Positions 1 through 5,964 of a stretch of 22,406 nucleotides of DNA are shown piece after piece (the stretch's first letter is position 1; each line of letters opens with the position of its first letter). The stretch lies in IMG/VR virus record IMGVR_UViG_3300013104_000077, positions 1 to 22,406 of that record; one strand, given 5' to 3'. The DNA is from a virus. The position numbers were made by a program, and so were the translations under genes. The notes under the pieces were generated by a model, which was given only the letters and a program-made list of their open reading frames with translations, did not search any database and was not told the DNA's origin.

Positions 1-536
1 AGGGCGCTATGGCGTGGCTCAAGAAGGTGTCCGACGTGTTGAGCGAAGTGGGCCTGCCGATCCGTTGGACGTCGCCGATTGGCTTCCCGGTGCTGCAGGA
101 ATACCGGGAGCAAGTCGGGGAGCGCGTCAACGTGTTCGTGGGGGGCCAGCGCCTGCGGCTCACCCTGGTGTCCGACTCGTCCAAGCTGGCGTCACGCCGG
201 CAGAAAGCCGGCATTGCTCCGAACTTCGTTCACTCGCTCGACTCGGCCCACCTGATCTCCACCGTCAACCTGGGCCTGCTGAATGGCCTGGAGAACTTCG
301 CGGTGATCCACGACAGCTTTGCCACGCATGCATGCGACGTGTCGATGCTCAACGCCGTGCTGCGCGAGGCATTCGTCGAGCAGTACCGCGGGAACATCCT
401 GGAGGACTTCCGGGAGGAGGTGATCGAGCAGCTCCGGGTAACGGCCCCGGAAATGGTGGAAAAAATTCCACCGACTCCCCCGATGGGCAACTTGGATATT
501 GAGGCTGTGAAGGACAGCGACTTTTTCTTTGCCTGA
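1..536 (+). CDS. T7-type single-subunit DNA-directed RNA polymerase, C-terminal part (T7 gp1-like; 5' truncated by window)
   Basis: This is the C-terminal fifth of the phage RNA polymerase, which transcribes the phage's middle and late genes from its own promoters. The reading frame is already open at base 3, so the gene begins before the window and the ATG at 9 is internal. About 178 residues are visible. They include the segment GIAPNFVHSLDSAH, the palm-domain motif IHDSFATHA (the HD pair corresponds to catalytic H811-D812 of T7 polymerase), and the conserved tail GNLDIEAVKDSDFFFA, close to the T7 tail ending in DFAFA. The family's catalytic tyrosine and fingers lie upstream and cannot be checked. 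The gene is followed by the only large gap in the early region, which holds a dyad site and a candidate promoter. The family call is very secure; promoter specificity cannot be read from this fragment. Confidence 0.97.
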   Translation, partial: GAMAWLKKVSDVLSEVGLPIRWTSPIGFPVLQEYREQVGERVNVFVGGQRLRLTLVSDSSKLASRRQKAGIAPNFVHSLDSAHLISTVNLGLLNGLENFAVIHDSFATHACDVSMLNAVLREAFVEQYRGNILEDFREEVIEQLRVTAPEMVEKIPPTPPMGNLDIEAVKDSDFFFA

Positions 537-560
537 TAGTTCCTGATCCGGAACTGTCCC
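536..560 (+). promoter_or_regulatory. Dyad site 1 (AGTTCC / GGAACT inverted repeat) after the RNA polymerase gene
   Basis: AGTTCC (538-543) and GGAACT (550-555) form a perfect 6-bp inverted repeat around a 6-base spacer. The repeat starts directly after the polymerase stop codon. The larger pattern ATAGTTCC, six bases, GGAACTGT recurs exactly before the gene at 6968, and in weaker form before the gene at 10645. Here the arms are followed by CCC, as at the third site. It may be a protein-binding operator, an RNA hairpin, or part of a promoter; the sequence does not decide. Confidence 0.6.
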
Positions 561-566
561 AGCTCT

Positions 567-590
567 ACCACTGCCCACACTCGCATAACC
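567..590 (+). promoter_or_regulatory. Candidate phage RNA polymerase promoter, copy 1
   Basis: The 17-base string ACCACTGCCCACACTCG (567-583) occurs again, unchanged, at 12792-12808. Both copies lie in intergenic DNA: one just after the polymerase gene, one just before the virion genes. T7-group polymerases use promoters of about 20 bases whose core resembles CACACTATAG or CTCACTATAG, and CACACTCG fits the specificity part of that pattern. The following bases differ from the usual TATA. The start site would be near 584-588, leaving a short leader before the gene at 620. The repeat is seen; the promoter role is inferred from position and partial core similarity. Confidence 0.55.
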
Positions 591-619
591 AACATCCGAA
601 CCACCAGAGGACCGCCGAC

Positions 620-904
620 ATGATCGCTCCGCACACCACCAGAGACGGCATCTCGCTGCTCTCGAACCCGGCCCTTCTGCGGGGTCCGGCGTTCCAGATC
701 ATCAACCGGATGCAGCACATCCGTCCGGAGCACCAGGTACTCGGCACGGCGGTCGCGTTGGTGGCGATCACCGAGACGCTGAACATCGACCTGTCCGACT
801 TGATCTACAAGGCCAAGCGCGTTCTGGCCGACGTGGATGGTCCGTTCACCGAGCACATCCAGGCGATCCGCGACTTCGCCGCCAACGAAATGAGGAGAGT
901 CTGA
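620..904 (+). CDS. Hypothetical protein, first gene after the RNA polymerase
   Basis: This encodes 94 residues of unknown function. AGAGGA at 607-612 is a good ribosome binding site eight bases before the ATG. The protein looks soluble and mostly helical, with mixed charge. There is no signal peptide, membrane segment, cysteine cluster or recognisable catalytic motif. Its stop codon overlaps the next ATG (TGATG at 902-906), so the two are probably translated together. It lies where T7 carries its small host-takeover genes (about 1.1 to 1.8), so a host-modulating role is possible, but nothing in the sequence shows it. Confidence 0.8.
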   Translation: MIAPHTTRDGISLLSNPALLRGPAFQIINRMQHIRPEHQVLGTAVALVAITETLNIDLSDLIYKAKRVLADVDGPFTEHIQAIRDFAANEMRRV

Positions 905-1230
905 TGAACAAGCAGCGCGCCCCCCGCAAACCGACTCAGATCGGGACCCCGCACCTCCGGCAGTTCCTCCGCGACCTGGCCGGCTTCACGTACCGCGTTC
1001 CGCGCCGGCTGCTCAAGCAGTGGCGAGGTGAGCGCGGCGGCAAGGTGATGGTGCAGCACTTGCGCACCAAGTCGCAGGCCGCGTCCGTTGCCGAACGGCA
1101 GGCCGAGGCATTGGTCCAGCGCCGTGTGCACTTCGCAGAGGTTGCCGAACGGCAGGCCGAGGCATTGGTCCAGCGCCGTGTGCACTTCGCAGAGGTTGCC
1201 GCCCGGCGCCGCGCACTGGAGGCGAAGTGA
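904..1230 (+). CDS. Hypothetical basic protein with an 18-residue tandem repeat
   Basis: This encodes 108 residues, strongly basic and rich in Arg, Gln and Ala. The start overlaps the previous stop (TGATG). Residues about 62-97 are two identical copies of an 18-residue unit beginning VAERQAEAL and ending RRVHFAE, then a third partial VA. The units are encoded by an exact 54-bp tandem DNA duplication (1087-1194). The repeated part should be a continuous amphipathic helix or coiled coil. The basic N-terminal half could contact nucleic acid, but no known domain is recognised. Because the repeat is perfect at DNA level it must be recent, and the ancestral protein was probably about 90 residues long. 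Confidence 0.8.
   Translation: MNKQRAPRKPTQIGTPHLRQFLRDLAGFTYRVPRRLLKQWRGERGGKVMVQHLRTKSQAASVAERQAEALVQRRVHFAEVAERQAEALVQRRVHFAEVAARRRALEAK
1087..1194 (+). repeat. Exact tandem duplication, two 54-bp units
   Basis: Bases 1087-1140 and 1141-1194 are identical over all 54 positions, and 1195-1200 repeat the first six bases (GTTGCC). The unit is a multiple of three and keeps the surrounding gene in frame, adding 18 residues. No mismatch separates the copies, which points to a recent slippage or recombination event. Confidence 0.97.
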
Positions 1231-1475
1231 TGTACGTCTCCACACCCTCCATCCCCGCCCCCGTCCTCTCCCTGATGGAGAGCCGCCCGGCCATCCCTTC
1301 CGGCGTGATGGACGGCTACACCAATCGCAAGACCCGCAGGGTGTTCACGTCCCTACTACGCCGCGGTCACCTGGAAAAGTTGCCGCCGAGCCTGTTCCCG
1401 TTCGCGTTCATCTTCTACTTCGTAACCACCTACCCGGAGGCTTGCTTTGGACAGCTTCACCGCCGCGCGCACTGA
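1230..1475 (+). CDS. Hypothetical protein, 81 residues
   Basis: The ATG at 1230 shares its A with the previous stop (TGATG). GGAGGCGAAG just upstream serves as ribosome binding site. A GTG three bases earlier is in frame but less likely. The protein is unrecognised. It has a basic middle (YTNRKTRRVFTSLLRRGH) and a short hydrophobic aromatic stretch near residues 57-66 (LFPFAFIFYFV), which is borderline for a membrane segment. Its last nine codons overlap the next small gene, which starts at a TTG at 1447 in another frame. The product could be a small host-interaction protein; that is inference only. Confidence 0.65.
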   Translation: MYVSTPSIPAPVLSLMESRPAIPSGVMDGYTNRKTRRVFTSLLRRGHLEKLPPSLFPFAFIFYFVTTYPEACFGQLHRRAH

Positions 1476-1572
1476 GCTGGAGGAGCTGGGCTACGTCACC
1501 GACGAAACCCGCAGCCTCTTGTCCGCTGAGGACTTCCTGAAACTGATGGAGATGAGTAGTGGATCAGATTGA
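1447..1572 (+). CDS. Small hypothetical protein, 41 residues, TTG start
   Basis: This is a short frame opening at TTG 1447 and closing at TGA 1570-1572. It is supported by GGAGG at 1436-1440, six bases before the TTG, and by filling the space between two neighbours. The acidic product contains ARTELEELGYVTDETRSLL and SAEDFLKLMEM, and looks like a compact helical protein. It overlaps the gene before it by 29 bases and the gene after it by 14. Without it, 1476-1558 would be an unexplained gap in an otherwise gap-free operon. No function is recognised. Confidence 0.6.
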   Translation: MDSFTAARTELEELGYVTDETRSLLSAEDFLKLMEMSSGSD

Positions 1573-1858
1573 TATCACACAAGCCATCGAGGTGATGCAG
1601 CACTTTGCCGCTGGCGGAAAAGTTGAGGTGAAGAACCTCGACGAAGGTCCGTCTGCGAATTGGCGGGGCTGCCCGTATCCGGCGTTTAACTGGGCTGACT
1701 TCGAGTATCGAATCCGACAGCACACCCCTGTGGAACGCTGGGGGATCGAATGCCCGGATGGCCGCTTCTATACCACTGCGGCATCCAGGGAGAAGGCCAT
1801 GAGCAATTGCCAATCAGGCAGTCGCATCTTCCTGATGCGCGAGGTGGTGGAGTCGTGA
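1559..1858 (+). CDS. Hypothetical phage protein with an FDW-type 'FNWADFEYRI' motif
   Basis: This encodes 99 residues from a GTG start at 1559, with GGAG in the preceding gene about seven bases upstream. Residues about 34-54 hold NWRGCPYPAFNWADFEYRI. This resembles a motif common in small phage proteins, where a Pro-x-Phe-(D/N)-Trp segment is followed by YRI; no biochemical role is known for it. The C-terminal half ends in IFLMREVVES and may form a small beta domain. The stop overlaps the next start as GTGA. The family resemblance is from memory and is moderate. Confidence 0.75.
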   Translation: MDQIDITQAIEVMQHFAAGGKVEVKNLDEGPSANWRGCPYPAFNWADFEYRIRQHTPVERWGIECPDGRFYTTAASREKAMSNCQSGSRIFLMREVVES

Positions 1859-2214
1859 GCACCCTCACCCTCCCAGCCGGCCCCACGAAACTCCTGCTGC
1901 TCGACATAGCGGCGCTCAAGCGGAACACCGAGCGCCCCGGCCGTGGCGCCCCAGCCGTCTGCGTGGCGGTGCTGGCCGATGACGGCAGCGTCCAGTTCAC
2001 GCACCAGGGATTCAACGCCCGCACCGCGACGGATGCCGTCGTGAAGCTGCACGTGTTTCCCCGCGGCCATAAGTTCCAGAAGCTGTACTACGCCGCCTGG
2101 GCAACTGACGGCGAAGTGGTGCTCGACGTGCTCGGCAACCCGGCCCCCGCGTCCACCCCCACCAACCATAGGCCGGCAAAGCCGGTTCTCCCGAAACCCA
2201 AGGTGAAGCCCTGA
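1855..2214 (+). CDS. Hypothetical protein with proline- and lysine-rich tail
   Basis: The preferred start is GTG 1855, which overlaps the previous stop (GTGA) and gives 119 residues. The open frame runs further upstream, but that stretch lies over the preceding gene. The first 85 residues look like an alpha/beta domain, with LLLLDIAAL, AVCVAVLADDG and KLYYAAWA strands. The last 30 residues are a disordered PTNHRPAKPVLPKPKVKP-type tail. The gene is directly coupled to the ssDNA-binding protein gene (TGATG at 2212-2216). A role in replication is possible from context but no domain is recognised. Confidence 0.7.
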   Translation: MSTLTLPAGPTKLLLLDIAALKRNTERPGRGAPAVCVAVLADDGSVQFTHQGFNARTATDAVVKLHVFPRGHKFQKLYYAAWATDGEVVLDVLGNPAPASTPTNHRPAKPVLPKPKVKP

Positions 2215-2906
2215 TGGCAACCAAGAACACCAAGCAGAAAGACGACACGCCGACCCTGAACATCATCACCCCGAAGGGTGTGTCGATCTATCCGCGGCTG
2301 AATAAGCCGGACACCAAGTTCAACACGGCCGGCGTCTATGACTGCCGCCTGCGGCTGGATCCGGACGACTCCGAGGTCGCCGCGCTGATCGAGAAGCTGA
2401 CCAAGCTGCGCGACAAGTTCCACAAGGAGTTGGTCGCCGACCTCACCAAGAAGAAGAAGTCGGCAACGATCAAGAAGCTCAAGCTGCGCGACATCGGCAC
2501 CCCCGACGTGGACGACAAGGACCAGGAAACCGGCCTGATCGTGCTCAAGGGCAAGACGGTCGCCAGCGGCACCTACTCGGACGGCAAGGCGTGGAAGCGC
2601 AAGCCGGTGATCTTCGATGCGAAGGGCAACAAGCTGAAAGACCCGCCGCTGATCTACGGTGGCAGCGAACTCAAGATGGCCTGCCTGGCCCGCCCGTACC
2701 TGATGAAGTCCAGCTTCGAGGTCGGCGTCACGCTGTACCTCAACGCCGTGCAGATCATCAAGCTGGTCACTGGCGGTGGCCCGCAGGACGCCGAGGGCTT
2801 CGGCTTCGCCGAGGAAGATGGCTACGAGGCTGACGACGAAATCTTCGGCAGCGAAGAAGCCGAAGAATCCGAGGCGGACGCCGCGGGCGACAGCGACGAC
2901 TTCTGA
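2214..2906 (+). CDS. Single-stranded DNA-binding protein (T7 gp2.5-like)
   Basis: This encodes 230 residues, close to the 232 of T7 gp2.5. In the T7 group this protein coats ssDNA at the replication fork, helps strand annealing, and docks with the polymerase and helicase through its acidic tail. The body has the expected OB-fold-like pattern: GVSIYPRLNKPDTKFN near the N-terminus, GVYDCRLRLD, PVIFDAKGN, and IYGGSELKMACLARPYLM near residue 145. The last 35 residues are almost all acidic or small and end in DSDDF, matching the acidic, Phe-terminated tail that is essential in gp2.5. It lies in the T7 position, upstream of the nuclease, lysozyme and helicase genes. Confidence 0.93.
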   Translation: MATKNTKQKDDTPTLNIITPKGVSIYPRLNKPDTKFNTAGVYDCRLRLDPDDSEVAALIEKLTKLRDKFHKELVADLTKKKKSATIKKLKLRDIGTPDVDDKDQETGLIVLKGKTVASGTYSDGKAWKRKPVIFDAKGNKLKDPPLIYGGSELKMACLARPYLMKSSFEVGVTLYLNAVQIIKLVTGGGPQDAEGFGFAEEDGYEADDEIFGSEEAEESEADAAGDSDDF

Positions 2907-3379
2907 TGAGCCATCGCATCGGTATTGACCCCGGCATCTCAGGGGCAATCGTGGTGCTGCGCGAGGAGGGGCATAGACGCTTCCTCCCCGTCGCATTTCT
3001 GCGCATGCCGGCAGTGAAGGTAGGAAAGTCCTCCCGCGTCGATTGCCCCGCTGTAGCGCGCTTCCTTTCCCCATACGGCATCTGCCCCGCCTACATCGAG
3101 AACGTTCACGCCATGCCTGGACAGGGCAGCGTGAGCATGTTCACGTTCGGGCACGCCGCGGGCGCTGTGGCTGGCGTCGTGGGGGCACTCATGCTCCCAC
3201 TGACGCTGGTTACTCCGCAGGGGTGGAAGAAGCGCGCCGATCTGATCGGAACGGACAAGGACGCCTCGCGCTCTCGGGCCATCCAACTGTGGCCGGACTG
3301 GGCGGTTCTCTCCAAGAAGGGCGCCGGTCAGGCGTTCGCAGATGCGGCCCTAATCGCCGCCTTCGGAGACGCCCGATGA
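2906..3379 (+). CDS. RuvC-like Holliday junction resolvase in the T7 gene 3 position
   Basis: This encodes 157 residues of the RuvC/RNase H fold. The N-terminus GIDPGISGAI carries the first catalytic Asp (D8). AYIENVHAMPGQG carries the central Glu (E65), and GAGQAFADAALIAAFG carries the C-terminal Asp (D146). Such enzymes cut branched DNA. T7 uses an unrelated nuclease, gp3 endonuclease I, for the same job at this point of the map. The likely role is to resolve junctions in replicating and recombining phage concatemers before packaging. A second C-terminal acidic residue, usual in bacterial RuvC, is not obvious. The start overlaps the previous stop (TGATG), and the end overlaps the amidase start (ATGA). 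Confidence 0.9.
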   Translation: MSHRIGIDPGISGAIVVLREEGHRRFLPVAFLRMPAVKVGKSSRVDCPAVARFLSPYGICPAYIENVHAMPGQGSVSMFTFGHAAGAVAGVVGALMLPLTLVTPQGWKKRADLIGTDKDASRSRAIQLWPDWAVLSKKGAGQAFADAALIAAFGDAR

Positions 3380-3795
3380 GCGCCCTCAAGTACAAGCCCC
3401 TGGTCCCATCCCGCGTCAAGTACCTGGTGCTCCACCAGTCGGGCGCCGAGCGCGAGGATGGCGAGACCATGATCGAGATCGACCGTGTGCACCGCCGCCG
3501 CGGCCTGCTCCAGATCGGCTACCACTTCGTGATCCGTCGAGACGGCATGGTGGAACCCGGCCGTGACCTAGAGATTCCCGGTGCGCATGCCCGTGGTTTC
3601 AATCAGTTCTCCGTAGGTGTGTGTCTGATCGGCAAGGCCGGCGAGAAGCCGACCGATGCCCAGGTCCTCGCCGTCATGGAGCTGGCCAACCAGCTCGCGG
3701 CGAACTACCCGGCCATCGAGACGGTGGGCCACCAGGACCTCCCCGGCGCAGCCATAGCGTGCCCCGGGTGGAGCGTGAAAGAAACCATCCACTGA
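3376..3795 (+). CDS. N-acetylmuramoyl-L-alanine amidase / T7 lysozyme-like endolysin (gp3.5-like)
   Basis: This encodes 139 residues (T7 gp3.5 has 151) of the Amidase_2 family, zinc enzymes that cleave the peptide stem from peptidoglycan. T7 lysozyme also binds and inhibits T7 RNA polymerase. The predicted zinc ligands are H20 (YLVLHQSG), H119 (VGHQDL) and C129 (ACPGW). Y49 in GYHFVIRRDG matches catalytic Y46 of T7. NQFSVGVCLIG is also typical. The lysine two residues before the zinc Cys in T7 (K128) is Ile here (I127), and the H-to-C spacing is two residues longer. ATG 3376 is chosen because it overlaps the resolvase stop (ATGA). There is no signal peptide, so export would need the holin. 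Confidence 0.95.
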   Translation: MSALKYKPLVPSRVKYLVLHQSGAEREDGETMIEIDRVHRRRGLLQIGYHFVIRRDGMVEPGRDLEIPGAHARGFNQFSVGVCLIGKAGEKPTDAQVLAVMELANQLAANYPAIETVGHQDLPGAAIACPGWSVKETIH

Positions 3796-3812
3796 GCAAG
3801 ACGCGGTGAAAG

Positions 3813-3870
3813 GCGCACACGGCCGCTAGTGCGCGGTCCCCGGCAGACGGGCGTCGTAAGAAAGTCTGCC
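3813..3870 (+). other. Two consecutive hairpins in the gap before the primase-helicase gene
   Basis: The 98-base gap 3796-3893 has no gene. It can form GCGCAC (3813-3818) with GTGCGC (3829-3834) around a 10-base loop, then GGCAGAC (3842-3848) with GTCTGCC (3864-3870) around a 15-base loop. Neither is followed by a T run, so they are not intrinsic terminators. They could be RNase III-type processing sites, which T7 has between comparable genes, or translation control elements. The pairings are exact; the function is unknown. Confidence 0.5.
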
Positions 3871-3893
3871 ACCCATTCAACACCGAGGCACCC

Positions 3894-5513
3894 ATGTCCG
3901 ATGACTCCACGTGCATTGGCCATGAGCCATGCCCGAAGTGCGGCTCCCGAGACAACCTCGCCCGCTATTCAGACGGCCACGCCCACTGCTTCTCCCAGGG
4001 CTGTGGCTACTTCGAGCGCGGCTCCGGCGAGCCAACCCCCCAACCCCGCAGGAAGAAATCTATGACGCTGATTGACGGCGAAGTAAAGGCGCTCGCCAAG
4101 CGCGGCATCACGGAAGAAACCTGCAGGAAGTGGGGGTACAAGGTCGGAACGTCCGGTGGCAAGAAGGTGCAGATCGCCAACTACTGCGACGACTCCGGCC
4201 GACCCATTGCCCAGAAGCTCCGCTTCGCCGGCAAGAACTTCAAGTTCCTCGGCGATACGAAGAACGTGGGCCTGTACGGGCAGTGGTTGTGGCGTGATGG
4301 CGGCAAGATGGTGGTGGTCACCGAAGGCGAGATAGACGCCCTGAGTGTGAGCCAACTGCAGTCCAACAAATGGCCTGTGGTGTCGATCCCAAATGGTGCG
4401 CAAGGCGCAGCCAAGGCGATCGCTGGCTCCCTCGAATGGCTCTCCGGCTTCGAGAAGGTAGTGCTGATGCTGGACAATGACGATCCAGGCATCGACGCCA
4501 CTGCCGAGTGCGCCGCCATCTTGCCGCCCGGACGCGCGTTCATCGCGCACATCGACGGCTACAAGGACGCCAACGCGGCACTGGTGGCCGGCAAGGGGTC
4601 CCGCGTCATCGACGCGATCTGGGCCGCTAAGGAGTACAGGCCGGACGGCATCGTCGGCATCGAGTCGGTGATCGAGAGGGCGTCCCAGGCAATCGTCACG
4701 GGCCTCCCCTGGCCCTGGGAACCGCTGACCAGAGCAACCTACGGCCGTCGCCGCGGCGAGCTCTACGGCTTCGGTGCCGGCACTGGCTGTGGCAAGTCCA
4801 CCACCTTCAAGCAAATCCAGGCGCACATCCTCCAGCACGACAAGCTGCCCATCGGGGTGTTCGCCCTGGAGGAGCCTGTCCACCACTCGGCCAAGACCCT
4901 GGCCGGCGTCATCGACGGCCTGCGCTACCACGTCCCCGGCACCAAGTACGACCCGAAGCGCCTGCGCGAAACCCTGGAGTCGTTGAAGGGCCGGGTCTAC
5001 TTCTACGACCACTTTGGCTCTGCCACGTGGGAGACCATCAAGGAAAAGATGCGCTACATGGCGCACGCCTTCGGGGTCAAGGACTTCTTCCTGGACCACC
5101 TGACCGCCCTTGCAGCGACCCTGGGTGAGGATGAGCGGAAGGCCATCGACGTGATGATGGCGGAGCTGTCCGCGCTCACGCTGGAGCTCGACTGCACCAT
5201 CTACTACATCTCGCATCTCTCCACCCCCGAGGGCAAGTCCCACGAGGAGGGTGGCCGAGTCCTGGAGCGTCACTTCCGTGGCTCTCGTGCCATCGGCTAC
5301 TGGTCGCACTTCCTGTTCGCGCTCGAACGAGACAAGCAGGACGTCGATGGGATCACCACGTTCCGCGTCCTCAAGGACCGTTACACGGGCGATGCCAACG
5401 GCCTGACGTTCGGCCTCCGATACAACCGGGATACCGGCCGGCAGGAAGCGTGCGAGCTGCCTGACGGCGACGGCGACAACCCCTTCCCCACTGACGAGGA
5501 GTCGAACTTCTGA
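3894..5513 (+). CDS. Bifunctional primase-helicase (T7 gp4-like)
   Basis: This encodes 539 residues (T7 gp4A has 566). It makes RNA primers and unwinds DNA as a hexamer at the replication fork. The N-terminal zinc domain has C13, C16, C32 and C37; the last pair is CX4C rather than the CX2C of T7. A TOPRIM primase core follows, with VVVTEGEIDALS and VVLMLDNDDPG. The RecA-like DnaB-type helicase has Walker A GAGTGCGKST (K301) and Walker B DFFLDH (D401). The C-terminus is acidic, ending GDGDNPFPTDEESNF like the T7 tail that binds polymerase. An internal ATG (residue 57, base 4062), just after the zinc domain, has its own AGGAAG site and could give a helicase-only 4B-like form. Confidence 0.96.
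   Translation: MSDDSTCIGHEPCPKCGSRDNLARYSDGHAHCFSQGCGYFERGSGEPTPQPRRKKSMTLIDGEVKALAKRGITEETCRKWGYKVGTSGGKKVQIANYCDDSGRPIAQKLRFAGKNFKFLGDTKNVGLYGQWLWRDGGKMVVVTEGEIDALSVSQLQSNKWPVVSIPNGAQGAAKAIAGSLEWLSGFEKVVLMLDNDDPGIDATAECAAILPPGRAFIAHIDGYKDANAALVAGKGSRVIDAIWAAKEYRPDGIVGIESVIERASQAIVTGLPWPWEPLTRATYGRRRGELYGFGAGTGCGKSTTFKQIQAHILQHDKLPIGVFALEEPVHHSAKTLAGVIDGLRYHVPGTKYDPKRLRETLESLKGRVYFYDHFGSATWETIKEKMRYMAHAFGVKDFFLDHLTALAATLGEDERKAIDVMMAELSALTLELDCTIYYISHLSTPEGKSHEEGGRVLERHFRGSRAIGYWSHFLFALERDKQDVDGITTFRVLKDRYTGDANGLTFGLRYNRDTGRQEACELPDGDGDNPFPTDEESNF
4050..4064 (+). promoter_or_regulatory. Internal ribosome binding site and start for a short (4B-like) helicase form
   Basis: AGGAAG at 4050-4055 lies six bases before an in-frame ATG at 4062-4064, which is Met57 of the primase-helicase. 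Translation from here would remove exactly the zinc-binding domain and leave TOPRIM and helicase parts intact. T7 gene 4 makes its 63-kDa and 56-kDa forms in the same way, from Met1 and Met64. The site is visible; its use is inferred. Confidence 0.6.
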
Positions 5514-5743
5514 TGTATCCGATGAACAACTCCGAGCTGTCCGCCGTGATAGCCAACACAGAGGAAGCCATTCGCCGGACCAACAACTACTCCCTAGAGC
5601 GTCCGTTGCTGGTCGAGCACCTCAAGGTCCTGCTGACTATCCAGGCGCAACGAGCCCGGGCAGAGCGGGTGGAGATTCCGGAGATTCCGTCGAGCGAGCG
5701 CGCCGTCATCCGCCGACGCTATGGCAATGGGGGTCTCCGATGA
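5513..5743 (+). CDS. Hypothetical helical protein, 76 residues
   Basis: The ATG at 5513 shares its A with the helicase stop (TGATG); a second in-frame ATG at 5522 is possible. The sequence has three or so amphipathic helices: ELSAVIANTEEAIRRTN, then LLVEHLKVLLTIQAQRARAERVEI. The C-terminus is basic (RAVIRRRYGNGGLR). There is no membrane segment or catalytic motif. It is coupled on both sides (ATGA with the next gene), so it is likely made with the replication proteins. The function is unknown. Confidence 0.75.
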   Translation: MYPMNNSELSAVIANTEEAIRRTNNYSLERPLLVEHLKVLLTIQAQRARAERVEIPEIPSSERAVIRRRYGNGGLR

Positions 5744-5964
5744 ATCGGTTCAATAAAAGTCCCGCGAAGCTCGTGCTGCTGGGCTTCGCCGCTCTCGTTT
5801 TGTGTCCCCTGTGGATACCCCTTTTGATCGCGTTCGCACTCCTCTACGCGCTCGGTGACCTGGCCTATGACCTGTGGACCACGTGGCATAGGGCGGTTAC
5901 GGAACACGAGCTCGTTGCCGTGTGGAAAGCCTCCAAGGAGAACCAGCAATGCAAACCAGGCTAG
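5740..5964 (+). CDS. Small membrane protein, unknown function
   Basis: This encodes 74 residues starting ATGA over the previous stop. Residues about 9-38 form one long, or two short, hydrophobic stretches (LVLLGFAALVLCPLWIPLLIAFALLYALGDLAY), followed by a charged tail. The basic MNRFNKSPAK N-terminus suggests the N-terminus stays in the cytoplasm. It is the first of two adjacent membrane-protein frames. The next frame opens inside it at 5949 behind AGGAG (5936-5940). It could be a small inner-membrane protein or a secondary holin-like protein; there is no specific evidence for either. Confidence 0.75.
   Translation: MNRFNKSPAKLVLLGFAALVLCPLWIPLLIAFALLYALGDLAYDLWTTWHRAVTEHELVAVWKASKENQQCKPG

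Noticed and set aside
230-856. 208-codon minus-strand frame across the gap after the RNA polymerase gene
   Set aside because: It runs antisense to the conserved polymerase end and the gene at 620, has no ribosome binding site of note, and would cover the dyad and promoter-like elements.
3969-5309. 446-codon minus-strand open frame opposite the primase-helicase gene
   Set aside because: It is the antisense shadow of a well-conserved gene. GC-rich third positions keep stops rare on the other strand, and the predicted peptide is low-complexity Val/Leu/Asp/Gly without any motif.
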